Shown: positions 1 to 8,866, counted from the stretch's first letter. The stretch is DNA of 64,000 bases from Streptomyces sannanensis (GCF_039536205.1 NZ_BAAAYL010000001.1:5766001-5830000); one strand, 5' to 3'. The notes: generated from the sequence alone by a model not told the origin. A program made the numbers and translations.

Positions 1-1
1 C

Positions 2-1531
2 CCGCCGGAGGAGGGCGGGCTGTCCCCGCTCGGCCCCTGGCCTGTCCAGGCCCGCATCGCCGACCACCTCGAGATCAAGCAGCCACCCGTCTCCCGCCAT
101 CACCGCATCGAGATCAAGAAGTGGGCGGAGGCCGAGTGGCTGTGCGCCGTCCGTACGGAGCTCGCGGAAATCGTCGAGACCGCCGGCGGGCGGGTCATGA
201 CCGCCCATGAGGCGGCGGCCGAGCTGCGGTCGCGTCATGGCGCCGGCGAGGACACCCCACCGCGCACCCTCGCCCGTTCGCTGGCGGTCGTACGCGCCGC
301 CGTCGAGGCGGAGACCGGCGACGAGACCGAAGGCCACGAGCCGCGGCTTGCCGTCCACCGCCGGGGCGACACCATCCTGCTCGCCTGCGAGTCCCTGCCC
401 GGTACCGACGACCCGAGCCCGCGTGAACTGGCCGACTACGCCTCCGCGCTCGGCACGACGGCGGAGAAGCTGGCCGGGCAGGAGCCGCTGCCGGGGCACG
501 CGGAGGTGGTCCGCGAGCTGCGGGCCGTACCGCCCCCGGAGGGTCTCGCCCCGCTCGCCGACACCCGCCTCGTCACCCTCGGGGCGGCCATAAGCCCGGT
601 CGTCGAGACCACTCCCCGCCTGGAGCTGTATCCGCGCGATCTCGGTCTGGAACGTGCCCTGCGCATCTCGCAGGCCGGTGCGGGCGTGCGGGCGGAGCGT
701 GGCATCACCCCGGTGGAGCTGGTGGCCCGAATCAAGGCCCGGTTCCCGGAGCTCCAGGCGCTGGCCGAGGGCCGCGAGCCCACCCATGTCGAACTGGAGG
801 ACGCCCTCCAGGCGGCCCGCTTCGACCTCCGCTACGACCTCGACACCGACACCTTCCTGCTGCCTGCCGCCCGGACCACCCACACGGTGACCGCGTCGGG
901 TGGCCTGACCAGCCTCCTGCCGCCGCCCCGCGCCGCCTCCCGTGCCGACCGTGAGGACCCGCACGGCGCGGTCCGCGAGCGGCTCGCGGAGCGGGCCCGG
1001 CGCGGCGGCTTTCTGGCCCTGACCGTCAAGGGCGTCCGGCTGCCGGGTACGCCCGAGGCCGTTGCCGCCGCCTTCCCCGTCCGGGCAGTGGACCTGGGTG
1101 AGGTGTTCCTCGCCGAGTTCCAGCGGCTGGTGGCGGAGAAGGGCTACGACTGGCAGATGGTGCTGCGCGCGGACGGCGCCTCCGCCCCCGGCCGCATCAA
1201 GCCGGGCCTGGCCAGCTTCGTCAAGGTGGTCTGGCAGCGGGTCGCCGACGACCTGCGGACCCGCACCACGGCCCCGCGCACGGTTCTGTTCCTGCACGAC
1301 GCCGGACTGATCGCCCGGTACTGGGACGAGGGAGGCCACGCCTTCCTCGTCGCCCTCCAGGGGGCGGCCCGGCGGCCGGCGGAGAACCCGCACGGCGTGT
1401 GGCTGCTCTGCCCGACGGAATCGCGCGCGGCCCAGCCGCTGCTGGACGGCCGGACGGTCGAGGTGATTCCTGGGGACGGGGAACTGGCTTACCTGGACGG
1501 GGCGTTCCTGGAGGCGCTGGGGAGGGTGTGA
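2..1531 (+). CDS. pglW: PglW, BREX-2 serine/threonine kinase, C-terminal part (5' end outside window)
   Basis: The frame is open from the window edge, so only about 510 C-terminal residues are present. PglW is the protein kinase of the type 2 BREX (Pgl) phage-defence system, usually around 1,500 residues; the kinase domain would lie upstream. The visible part starts with a helix-turn-helix-like segment (VQARIADHLEIKQPPVSRHH) followed by long alpha/beta stretches with no catalytic motif that I recognise. The call rests mainly on context: same strand and upstream of pglX, pglY, pglZ, brxD and brxHI, the usual type 2 order. An in-frame ATG at 197 would give a 444-residue protein, but clean coding sequence continues upstream of it, so I treat it as internal. 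It ends in a shared terminator facing an opposing operon. Confidence 0.8.
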   Translation, partial: PPEEGGLSPLGPWPVQARIADHLEIKQPPVSRHHRIEIKKWAEAEWLCAVRTELAEIVETAGGRVMTAHEAAAELRSRHGAGEDTPPRTLARSLAVVRAAVEAETGDETEGHEPRLAVHRRGDTILLACESLPGTDDPSPRELADYASALGTTAEKLAGQEPLPGHAEVVRELRAVPPPEGLAPLADTRLVTLGAAISPVVETTPRLELYPRDLGLERALRISQAGAGVRAERGITPVELVARIKARFPELQALAEGREPTHVELEDALQAARFDLRYDLDTDTFLLPAARTTHTVTASGGLTSLLPPPRAASRADREDPHGAVRERLAERARRGGFLALTVKGVRLPGTPEAVAAAFPVRAVDLGEVFLAEFQRLVAEKGYDWQMVLRADGASAPGRIKPGLASFVKVVWQRVADDLRTRTTAPRTVLFLHDAGLIARYWDEGGHAFLVALQGAARRPAENPHGVWLLCPTESRAAQPLLDGRTVEVIPGDGELAYLDGAFLEALGRV

Positions 1532-1544
1532 GGGGTTTTGAAGG

Positions 1545-1589
1545 GGCGGGGTGCTGTTTCCCGGTTCCGGCCAGGTACAGCACCCCGCC
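1545..1589. terminator. Bidirectional hairpin between pglW and the opposing ATPase operon
   Basis: A perfect 13-bp stem (GGCGGGGTGCTGT at 1545-1557, complement at 1577-1589) with a 19-nt loop fills the 75-bp gap between two convergent genes. T/A-rich bases flank both arms, so it can serve both directions. Confidence 0.75.
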
Positions 1590-1606
1590 TTTGAGCTGTT
1601 GGTGGG

Positions 1607-3055
1607 TCAGGCCACCGGCTTACGCGCGACTCCGCCTCGGCGGCCGATGTCGAAGGCGAGCCGGTAGATGTCCGGCAGGTCGATCGACCTGTTGGTGCGT
1701 TCGGTCATGACACCCAGATCCAGAAGTTCCCGGATGATCTCGTCGTGGTCGTCGAGGTTCCTGGGACCGGTGCCGTGCTCCCCGTCCTTGAGCAGCTTGC
1801 TGATCTCGGAACGCAACTTGTTGCTGTCCCAGGCGAACCACACAACCGAGCGTTCCATCGGCACCTGGCTGCCCCCGAGGAGTTCGACGGCCTTCGCGGC
1901 CCACCCGATGTCGTCCTTCAGCTCGTCGACGCGGTCCGTGGCCGAGGCACTGAGACTGTCCCGGATCGCGTCGTAATGCAGCGGCAGCGTGTGAGTGACC
2001 CATCGCTCGGAGGTGAGCTGCGTTGACCGGAGCAGCGTACGCAGCCACGTACGGGGGCTGACCCGGCCGAGGCCGTCCTGCAGATGATTGGGCACCCAGG
2101 TGTATGTGTGCCCCTTGCGGCGGTCGGTGCCCATGAAGGGGCCCGCGAGGGTGATGAACACCTCTTCCTGCCGCTTCTGGTCCGCGAGGAGATCGACCGG
2201 CGCGATGAACCGGCCCTCGCCCTCCTGCCGCCAGACGCCGGTCGCTTCCCGGAAGGCCTGCGCCTGCTCGCTGGGGTGGTTGCCGAGTTGGTGGAAGAGC
2301 AGCCCGTACAGATTCTCCCGGCTCCAGCCCAGGTCGGTGGCGTTGGCGCCCAGCTTCGAGGCGTCCGCGAAGTCCCGTGGGGCGCTCTTGTACATGTCGG
2401 GCCGCACGAAGATCTTGGCGCGCAGTGTGCCGGTGGTGAGCCGGAGTTCCAGCGCGGCTTCGAACAGTCCGCCGAGCAGCCGGTCGAGCTGCCGTCGGTC
2501 GTTGTGCAAGTGGTCGAGATCATCGAAGAGGAGGACGAGTGACCTGCCCTGCTCCCTGGCCTCGCGGTCGGCGCGTCGCAGGGTGGCTTCGTACTTCTCG
2601 CCGTTCCGCTGCGTCCACTCGATGCGTTCGGACCACGTCTCCAGCGCCTGCACCTCAGGGTGGCGAAGCGCTATGAGAATGACGGTCGACCAGAGGTCCA
2701 GCGGCTTGACACCCGCCTCGACCAGGGCGGCGATGGCCCGCTTTCCGGGGAACACCGGCTCGTCTCCGCCTTCCCGGCCGAACGCGGTGATCACATCGGT
2801 GCGTTGCAGGCGAGGCATCATGTACGACTCGGCGGCGACCCGGCGCAGTTCGGGGTCGGTCAACGCCTTCGCCCAGTACGTCTTGCCCGTGCCGCGCGCC
2901 CCGCGCACGACCGTCACGTCCGGGTCCAGCGCGAGGCGGTGGGAGGACGGGGTGAACATGGTCCGCAGGTCCGGGCTGCTGGTGTTCGCGTCCGGGGCGG
3001 AACCGAGAGCGTCGATCAGCAGCGTGCGGGTCGCCTGGACGGCGGGATCGTTCAT
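1607..3055 (-). CDS. P-loop ATPase, third gene of a cargo operon inside the BREX-2 locus
   Basis: 482 residues. A Walker A motif (GARGTGKT, residues 52-59) and a Walker B (LVLLFDDLDHL, 173-183) define an AAA/STAND-like P-loop NTPase. Downstream helical regions may be a winged-helix or effector part, but I cannot name the family. The ATG at 3055 overlaps the stop of the KGGVGR ATPase by 4 bp, so the two are translationally coupled. No nuclease or membrane motif is visible. It probably works with the two genes upstream of it as a conflict or signalling module. The embedded position between pglW and pglX, on the opposite strand, suggests separate acquisition. Function is inferred from motifs and neighbours only. 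Confidence 0.7.
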   Translation of the reverse strand: MNDPAVQATRTLLIDALGSAPDANTSSPDLRTMFTPSSHRLALDPDVTVVRGARGTGKTYWAKALTDPELRRVAAESYMMPRLQRTDVITAFGREGGDEPVFPGKRAIAALVEAGVKPLDLWSTVILIALRHPEVQALETWSERIEWTQRNGEKYEATLRRADREAREQGRSLVLLFDDLDHLHNDRRQLDRLLGGLFEAALELRLTTGTLRAKIFVRPDMYKSAPRDFADASKLGANATDLGWSRENLYGLLFHQLGNHPSEQAQAFREATGVWRQEGEGRFIAPVDLLADQKRQEEVFITLAGPFMGTDRRKGHTYTWVPNHLQDGLGRVSPRTWLRTLLRSTQLTSERWVTHTLPLHYDAIRDSLSASATDRVDELKDDIGWAAKAVELLGGSQVPMERSVVWFAWDSNKLRSEISKLLKDGEHGTGPRNLDDHDEIIRELLDLGVMTERTNRSIDLPDIYRLAFDIGRRGGVARKPVA

Positions 3056-4428
3056 GACTTGTCCTCGTACGGGTCCAGCACCAGTCTCTCCACCGTGTCG
3101 ACGAACTCGCGGTAGGCGGCGCGGACGAACGGCAGCTCCGGCCATTTGCGGCTGCGCAGCGGATCCAGCCCGACCAGATCGTTGCCGAAAAGGACCGGGA
3201 TGGGCGCGTACGGCTTGTCGTCCACATCGCCCTGCGCGGGAAGGAACGGCTCGGCGTACTCGTCCCCCGGCAGGTTGTAGAGCGTGTCCACGAAAGCGTC
3301 GTAGGCATGCCGGCGCAGGGTGCCCAGCCGGTCTATGTCACCGGCGGAGTGGAACATGGCGGCCACGATCCTGACCCGGTCGCGCAGGGCGCGGGCCCGG
3401 TCCGGGTGCCGCTGCCACTGCGAGAAGAGCATCCGGTAGCCCTCCCACGTGGACGGGTTGTCCACGGCGAAGAGCAGCGCCTGGTCGCAGAGCTTGGTCA
3501 GGGTGACGGCGGCGATGTCGTGAATACCGGCCCGGCTGTCGAGCAGCACCACGTCGATGGGGCGGCCGTCCGCCTCCACCTGCGCCTCGCAGGCGGCGAT
3601 GGCGTCCTCCAGGCGCTGGGCGAACGGACGCGGGGTCCCGCCCGGCTCGTCCGACGGCAGGTCGCTGTAGATGCGGTTGAGCTTCGCGAGGTAGTCGTAC
3701 GGCCGGTCCTTGCGCGGAGTGCCGGCCGCAGGAGCCAGCCAGATCTCACCATTGCCGTGCTCGGGCTGGTGATGGGTGGAGCGGCCGACCAGCTCCAGAC
3801 CGTCGGCGTTGCCGACGGCGGACTCGACCAGGTGGTCCACGATCCCGTGCGGGGGAGCAGCGTCCGGCTCGGTCAGCAGATGGGACACCCCGGGGGACTC
3901 CAGGTCGAGGTCCACGGCCAGGACGCGGTATCCGCGCTCGGCGAGATGCCGGGCGAGGACGGTGGTGGCCGTGGTGCGGCCGACCCCGCCCTTGAAGCCG
4001 TAGAGCGCGACGCGGCGGGTCCGGCGGGTCTCCTTCTGCTCGACCTCTGCGCCCACGGCTGCCCAGTCCCCGCCGACGACGGTCCGTTCGAGGACGGACA
4101 CCCGGCCGGCACCTGCTTCGTCGGGCTCGTCGAGCACGTACAGCTCGGGGGCGTCGAAGAACATCTCCGGGACGAAGAGAGCGCTGGCCGTCTGGACGGG
4201 GTCGTCACCGGCGAAGGGGCCGATCCGGTCGGCGAACGCGCCGCGGAGATGAGAGAGCCAGTCGCCCTCCGGGTCGAGTGGCTCGGGGTCGTTCCTGTCG
4301 TCGACCAGCAGTGTGGCTTGGCCGGACAGGTCACGGACAAGGACGACGTCCCGACCGCTGCCCGCGGCAACTCGGGCGAGCTCGCACGCGATCTCCCAGG
4401 CGTCGTCGAAACGAGGTGGTGAAGTCAT
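3052..4428 (-). CDS. ParA/MinD-like ATPase with KGGVGR variant P-loop
   Basis: 458 residues. An N-terminal region of about 135 residues precedes a deviant Walker A, KGGVGRTT at 146-153. The usual second lysine (KGGVGK) is arginine here. A switch-II-like DSRAG follows, as expected for SIMIBI-class (ParA/MinD) ATPases. KGGVGR-variant ATPases are, as I recall, a recognised family found in bacterial conflict operons. The gene lies 17 bp after the HEPN-like gene and overlaps the next ATPase by 4 bp, so the three form one operon. The substitution is visible at codon 151. Whether it lowers hydrolysis cannot be told from sequence. It is unlikely to be a plasmid or chromosome partition ParA, because no ParB gene or parS array is nearby. 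Confidence 0.8.
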   Translation of the reverse strand: MTSPPRFDDAWEIACELARVAAGSGRDVVLVRDLSGQATLLVDDRNDPEPLDPEGDWLSHLRGAFADRIGPFAGDDPVQTASALFVPEMFFDAPELYVLDEPDEAGAGRVSVLERTVVGGDWAAVGAEVEQKETRRTRRVALYGFKGGVGRTTATTVLARHLAERGYRVLAVDLDLESPGVSHLLTEPDAAPPHGIVDHLVESAVGNADGLELVGRSTHHQPEHGNGEIWLAPAAGTPRKDRPYDYLAKLNRIYSDLPSDEPGGTPRPFAQRLEDAIAACEAQVEADGRPIDVVLLDSRAGIHDIAAVTLTKLCDQALLFAVDNPSTWEGYRMLFSQWQRHPDRARALRDRVRIVAAMFHSAGDIDRLGTLRRHAYDAFVDTLYNLPGDEYAEPFLPAQGDVDDKPYAPIPVLFGNDLVGLDPLRSRKWPELPFVRAAYREFVDTVERLVLDPYEDKS

Positions 4429-4445
4429 CTGGTCAGGTCGCTTCT

Positions 4446-4949
4446 CTACTTCGCGTGGTTGTACGCGGTGATCAGGCTGAGGGCGGCTGCGAGATGCCGG
4501 GCCACGCGCTGGGCGGGCAGCTTGTCGCCGTCAAGGTAGCGGTGTGACTCGTGCCATGCGTCGGATCGCGTCTTGAACGGGTTCTGACGGGGGATGTGTT
4601 TACGGACCTCGGCTCCCCGGCGACCGTTCGCCACGAGCATCAGGTGGTCCCACGCGCCCGGCATGTGACCATGGCTCGCCTTGTATTTGTTCATCCCCGG
4701 CATGCCCTCGATGACCGGGCTGTAGGGCTTGGCGTTCGGCGAATCTTGCACCGAGCCGAAGAAGTCGATGAGCATCGCCTTGGCCACGCACTCCGCCGCC
4801 AGCCCCGCAAGGTGATCGGTCGGCCCGGGGAGCCCACCGCTGTTCGATAACTCAAGCGCAGCTTTATAGAGGTCCTGGCCTGCCTTGAGGAAGGTGTGCC
4901 GGGGGCGCGTCGGAGTGGTCGGAGCCGTCACGACGATCACCTTATCCAT
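4446..4949 (-). CDS. Small HEPN-like protein, first gene of the cargo operon
   Basis: 167 residues from ATG 4949. A GTG at 4931 is better placed behind an AAGG and may be the true start (161 residues). The predicted all-helical layout includes a segment DHLAGLAAECVAKAMLIDFF, typical of HEPN-type proteins that begin with an ECalK-like helix. An RSDAWH segment fits the R-x4-H motif of HEPN ribonucleases and is followed by HRY and a last helix. HEPN domains act as RNases or nucleotidyltransferase partners in toxin-antitoxin and abortive-infection systems. It leads the operon with the two ATPases and is divergent from pglX. The HEPN assignment is by pattern only, since the family diverges strongly. 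Confidence 0.55.
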   Translation of the reverse strand: MDKVIVVTAPTTPTRPRHTFLKAGQDLYKAALELSNSGGLPGPTDHLAGLAAECVAKAMLIDFFGSVQDSPNAKPYSPVIEGMPGMNKYKASHGHMPGAWDHLMLVANGRRGAEVRKHIPRQNPFKTRSDAWHESHRYLDGDKLPAQRVARHLAAALSLITAYNHAK

Positions 4950-5008
4950 GTGATCAAGGGCGCGGGTGGGGTTTTGGGTTGGGCACGGACCTCCAGGGGG
5001 CCCGTACG

Positions 5009-5022
5009 CTGGCAGGATTGGG
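5009..5022 (+). promoter_or_regulatory. Candidate pglX promoter motif shared with pglY
   Basis: CTGGCAGGATTGGG occurs about 60 bp upstream of the pglX GTG. A near copy, CTGGCAAGATTGAG, occurs at almost the same distance upstream of pglY (13976-13989). The CAGGAT/CAAGAT part resembles a Streptomyces -10 hexamer, but no clear -35 is seen. It lies in the 130-bp divergent region between pglX and the HEPN-like operon. Confidence 0.4.
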
Positions 5023-5079
5023 TACATCCGGCGCAGAGGACGCGACGGATGACGCAGTGCGGGGAGAAGGAAGCGGACA

Positions 5080-8000
5080 GTGACGGACAGCGCGGTGGGT
5101 GTGGACCGGGCGGAACGCCTGAAGGATCTGGTCAAGGATCTGAAGCGGCTGGTCGTGAACCTTGAGGACGACCTGCGGGAGCGGACCGAATCCGAGGACG
5201 ACATCCGTGGACGTCTGGAGGCCGAGTACCAGCAGGCGAAGGACGCCCGTCGGACGGCGGCCCGGTACGAGTCCTGGCGCGACGAGCGGGTGACACAGTC
5301 GGCAGCGGCCTGGGTGCTGGCGTGTGTCTTCGTCCGTTTTTGTGAGGACAACGGTCTGATCGAGGATCCCTTCATTGCCGGCCCGGGGGAACGGCTGGCG
5401 CTGGCGGAGGCCCGGCACGAGGCGTTCTTCCGTGAGAACCCGGCGAAGAACAACCGTGACTGGCTGCTTGAGTCCTTCGAGTACCTGGCGAAGTCGAACC
5501 CCACGGCGGCCGGTCTCTTCGACCGTGCGCACAACCCGCTGTGGGACATCACGCCGAGCTATGAGGCTGCGGCGGATCTGCTGTCCTTCTGGCGCCGGTG
5601 GGGCGCGGAGGGCGAGATCCGCTACGACTTCACCGACCCGGAGTGGGACACCCGTTTCCTGGGCGACCTGTACCAGGACCTGAGCGAGCACGCGCGCAAG
5701 ACGTACGCGCTGCTTCAGACCCCGGAGTTCGTGGAGGAGTTCATCCTCGACCTCACGCTGGAACCAGCGGTCGCGGAGCACGAGTTCGGCCTCAACCCGT
5801 CGTGGACCGGCCCCGATGGTGAGGAGCGCAGGGGCCTGCGCACCATCGACCCGGCGTGCGGCTCGGGTCACTTCCTGCTGGGCATCTTCCACCGCTTGTT
5901 GGCCAAGTGGCGCGCTGCCGAGCCGGGTACGCCGGTATGGACCCTGGTCCGCCGCTCGCTGGAGTCGGTGCACGGCTGCGACAAAAACCCGTTCGCGGTG
6001 AGCATCGCCCGGTTCCGGCTGCTGGTGGCGGCGATGCGCGCGGCGGGCGCGGAGAGGTTGGCCGATGCGCCGCCGTTCCCGATCAACGTGGCGGTGGGGG
6101 ACTCGCTGCTGCACGGGCGGGACGCGGCGGGTATCCAGACTGATTTGGACACCCTGTTCGCGGAGATGTCGGTCGGGCGCGAGGAGGGGGCGTTCGCGTA
6201 CTCGACGGAGGATGTTTGGGAGTACGCGAAGCGGGTGGACCTGCTGGGCCGGGGGTCGTACCACGTGGTGGTGGGGAATCCGCCGTACATCACAGTGAAG
6301 GATAAGCAAGAGAAGGAGAACTACAAGAAGGGCTACGATGCGAGCGTTGGCCAGTATGCGCTTTCCGTTCCGTTTGCTCAGCGACTCTTTGAACTGGCGG
6401 TAAAGGGCGCTGGTGGATCTGCTGGGGGCGGCGGACTCGTTGGGCAGATTACTGCCAACTCTTTCATGAAGCGGGAGTTTGGTAAGAAGCTAATCCAGGT
6501 TTTCTTCTGGGAGCGCGTGGAACTTTCGCATGTGATTGATACTTCTGGTGCCTATATTCCTGGACATGGCACTCCGACGGTAGTCCTCATTGGTCGTAAT
6601 AGAGTGCCGAGTGGGAAGCGGAGAGTGCGGGCGGTACTTGGCAAGAAGGGGGAGCCGAGTCAGCCTGTGAGCGCTGCCCAGGGTTTGGTGTGGCGGTCCA
6701 TTCTGGACTTGTATGAACGACCTGGCAATGACTCCGAGTGGGTGAGTGTTGAGGATCTAGAGCGATCCCAGTTGGCGGACTTTCCCTGGTCATTGAGTGG
6801 CGGGGGGGCTGGTCACCTTATGAATCTGATTGCTGGCAGTCGTTCTCAACTTGGGGGAGTTGTCGAAAGCATCGGGTTCTGTGCCGTTACGCGGGAAGAT
6901 GATGCATACCTTGCGAGTCGCGGATTCGGTCAGCGCAGCGATATGTCCAGCGATCATGTGAGGGCACTGCTCGGGGGTGCTGAGGTCCGCGAATGGGGTT
7001 TTGGGCCGGGGGTCGAGGCGATTTTCCCCTACTCTGGGTCAACTCGCTCGGCGGAGAGTGATCCGGGTATGGAGCGAAGACTGTGGCCAAGCCGCGTATT
7101 TCTGCGTCTTCGTAAGGCTCTGTCAGGCACCCAAGAAGAGCAGGGACTTACCTGGTATGAGTACTCAAGCTTCTCGCCGCGACGTTACTGGGCGAAATGG
7201 CTGATCTCCTTTCCCTTTGTTGCCACTCACAACCATTTCTCACTCCGTCGGGACAACAAGGCATTCGTGCGAACTGCGCCCGTGATCAAGCTGCCGGACG
7301 GGGTGACTGAAGACACGCACCTAGCCTTGCTGGGAGTGCTCAACTCGTCGATGGCGTGCTTCTGGCTGAAGCAGGTTAGCCAAGGTAAGGGAGGTAGCGG
7401 TCTCGGCCGTGGCGTCCAGGACGAGGACTGGGAAGAGCGCTACGAGTTCACCGGCACCAAACTCGAAGGATTTCCCCTTCCTGATAACCTCCCGCTGGAG
7501 TTGGGCCGACAGCTTGATGCGCTTGCTCAGGAGCTAGCCACGCACGAGCCGTCCGCAGCCGCGGAATCCAGCGTGCCCACGCAGGCTGGCCTTGGTGAGG
7601 CACGTGCTCATCACCTTCGTATCCGTCAGCAGATGATCGCCGTGCAGGAGGAGCTGGACTGGGAGGTGTGCGGCCTCTACGGGTTGCTCAGCAGCAGTGA
7701 GGTCGCGAAGAGCACCGTGCCTGAGGGCAAGCGCGATGAGACCCCCGAGGTACAGCTCGGTGAGCGCGCCTTCGAGATCGTGCTCGCGCGCAAGGTGGAG
7801 GCTGGGGAGACGGAGACCGCGTGGTTTACGCGCCACGGTTCGACGCCCATCACCGAGATCCCCGCTCACTGGCCCGAGTGGTACCGCGACATCGTCCAGG
7901 CCCGGATTGACCTCATCAACCGCCAGCCCAAGGGCATCGGGCTGATCGAGCGCCCCGAGCACAAGCGGCGCTGGTCTACCGAACCGTGGGAGAAGAAGGA

Positions 8001-8805
8001 GCGGGCTGCGCTGCGGACATGGTTGTTGGACCGGATGGAGAACAACGACCTCTGGTACGAGGTCCGCGACGGGATGCGGAATCCGCGCCCCATGACGGTC
8101 AACAACCTCGCCGACCGGCTCAGCACGGACGAGGACTTCACCTCTGTCGCAGCCCTCTATGCACGCGATCACCTGGGCAAGCCCGACCTGCCCCTCGCGC
8201 AGGTGCTGTCCGAGGTCGTCGCCGACGAGCACGTCCCGTACCTCGCAGCCATCCGCTACAAGGACTCTGGTCTACGTACGCGTAAGGAGTGGGAGGACGT
8301 CTGGAAGTTGCAGCGCGAGGAGGACAAGACCGGGCAGCGGCTCGACATCGAGCCGCCCGCCAAGTACAAGTCCTCCGACTTCCTCAAGTCGTCCTACTGG
8401 GCGAACCGTGGCAAGCTCGACGTGCCCAAGGAGCGGTTCATCTCATACCCCGAGGCCGGTCCGGACGCCGACTCGACGCTGATGCTCGGCTGGGCCGGCT
8501 GGGACCACAAGGACCAGGCGCAGGCGCTCTTCGACCTGCTCAAGGCGCGTGAGCGCGCGGACGGTTGGGGCAAGGAGCGTCTTGTCCCGCTGCTCGCGGG
8601 CCTGCGCGAGGTCATGCCGTGGGTGCTCCAGTGGCACAACGAGTACGACGACGAGTGGGGAGACGCCCCGGCCGAGGAACTTGAGGCGGAGTACGAGAGG
8701 CTGCTCGGCAGGTTCCAGGTGAGCGAGGCCGAGCTGGTCGCGTGGCGGCCGGTGAAGAAGACCGGCGGGCGCAGGGCTGCGCGCCAGGCGCCCCTGGGGG
8801 AGTAG
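5080..8805 (+). CDS. pglX: PglX, BREX-2 adenine-specific DNA methyltransferase
   Basis: 1241 residues from a GTG preceded by GGGGAGAAGG. It is the DNA-modifying enzyme of the Pgl/BREX-2 system and would methylate adenine in host DNA. SAM-binding motif I is DPACGSGHF (residues 257-265) and the catalytic motif is NPPY (400-403), giving a gamma-type N6-adenine methylase layout. The following segment, about 6290-7350, should hold the target-recognition region. Its G+C drops to about 47-52% in lines counted by hand, against about 70% in the 3' part, suggesting exchange by recombination. A G7 run sits in that segment at 6802-6808. The rest of the protein (about residues 800-1241) is a long C-terminal domain found in PglX proteins. 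In Streptomyces coelicolor PglX is toxic without PglZ. Confidence 0.93.
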   Translation: MTDSAVGVDRAERLKDLVKDLKRLVVNLEDDLRERTESEDDIRGRLEAEYQQAKDARRTAARYESWRDERVTQSAAAWVLACVFVRFCEDNGLIEDPFIAGPGERLALAEARHEAFFRENPAKNNRDWLLESFEYLAKSNPTAAGLFDRAHNPLWDITPSYEAAADLLSFWRRWGAEGEIRYDFTDPEWDTRFLGDLYQDLSEHARKTYALLQTPEFVEEFILDLTLEPAVAEHEFGLNPSWTGPDGEERRGLRTIDPACGSGHFLLGIFHRLLAKWRAAEPGTPVWTLVRRSLESVHGCDKNPFAVSIARFRLLVAAMRAAGAERLADAPPFPINVAVGDSLLHGRDAAGIQTDLDTLFAEMSVGREEGAFAYSTEDVWEYAKRVDLLGRGSYHVVVGNPPYITVKDKQEKENYKKGYDASVGQYALSVPFAQRLFELAVKGAGGSAGGGGLVGQITANSFMKREFGKKLIQVFFWERVELSHVIDTSGAYIPGHGTPTVVLIGRNRVPSGKRRVRAVLGKKGEPSQPVSAAQGLVWRSILDLYERPGNDSEWVSVEDLERSQLADFPWSLSGGGAGHLMNLIAGSRSQLGGVVESIGFCAVTREDDAYLASRGFGQRSDMSSDHVRALLGGAEVREWGFGPGVEAIFPYSGSTRSAESDPGMERRLWPSRVFLRLRKALSGTQEEQGLTWYEYSSFSPRRYWAKWLISFPFVATHNHFSLRRDNKAFVRTAPVIKLPDGVTEDTHLALLGVLNSSMACFWLKQVSQGKGGSGLGRGVQDEDWEERYEFTGTKLEGFPLPDNLPLELGRQLDALAQELATHEPSAAAESSVPTQAGLGEARAHHLRIRQQMIAVQEELDWEVCGLYGLLSSSEVAKSTVPEGKRDETPEVQLGERAFEIVLARKVEAGETETAWFTRHGSTPITEIPAHWPEWYRDIVQARIDLINRQPKGIGLIERPEHKRRWSTEPWEKKERAALRTWLLDRMENNDLWYEVRDGMRNPRPMTVNNLADRLSTDEDFTSVAALYARDHLGKPDLPLAQVLSEVVADEHVPYLAAIRYKDSGLRTRKEWEDVWKLQREEDKTGQRLDIEPPAKYKSSDFLKSSYWANRGKLDVPKERFISYPEAGPDADSTLMLGWAGWDHKDQAQALFDLLKARERADGWGKERLVPLLAGLREVMPWVLQWHNEYDDEWGDAPAEELEAEYERLLGRFQVSEAELVAWRPVKKTGGRRAARQAPLGE
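6802..6808 (+). repeat. G7 homopolymer inside pglX, possible phase-variation tract
   Basis: Seven consecutive G fall in codons 574-577 (Gly-Gly-Gly-Ala) of pglX. With seven G the frame is open. Gain or loss of one G would shift the frame within the presumed target-recognition region. It is the longest G run I noticed in the pgl genes; brxD and brxHI have only G6 runs. Confidence 0.8.
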
Positions 8806-8818
8806 ACCCCGCGCTGAC

Positions 8819-8854
8819 GGGGTGAGGCGGTGCTGTCAGGAGTCGCCTCACCCC
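8819..8854. terminator. Bidirectional terminator between pglX and the DUF397 gene
   Basis: Perfect 11-bp stem (GGGGTGAGGCG at 8819-8829, complement at 8844-8854) with a 14-nt loop. It lies in the 61-bp gap between convergent genes. Confidence 0.75.
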
Positions 8855-8866
8855 GGAGGCGTGGGT

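Noticed and set aside
197-1531. Stand-alone 444-residue gene starting at ATG 197
   Set aside because: The same frame is open and well coded from the window edge with a helix-turn-helix segment upstream, so this is the end of a larger gene (PglW).
3052-4428. Chromosome or plasmid partition ParA
   Set aside because: No ParB gene, parS-like repeats or replication gene nearby, and the P-loop is the KGGVGR variant.
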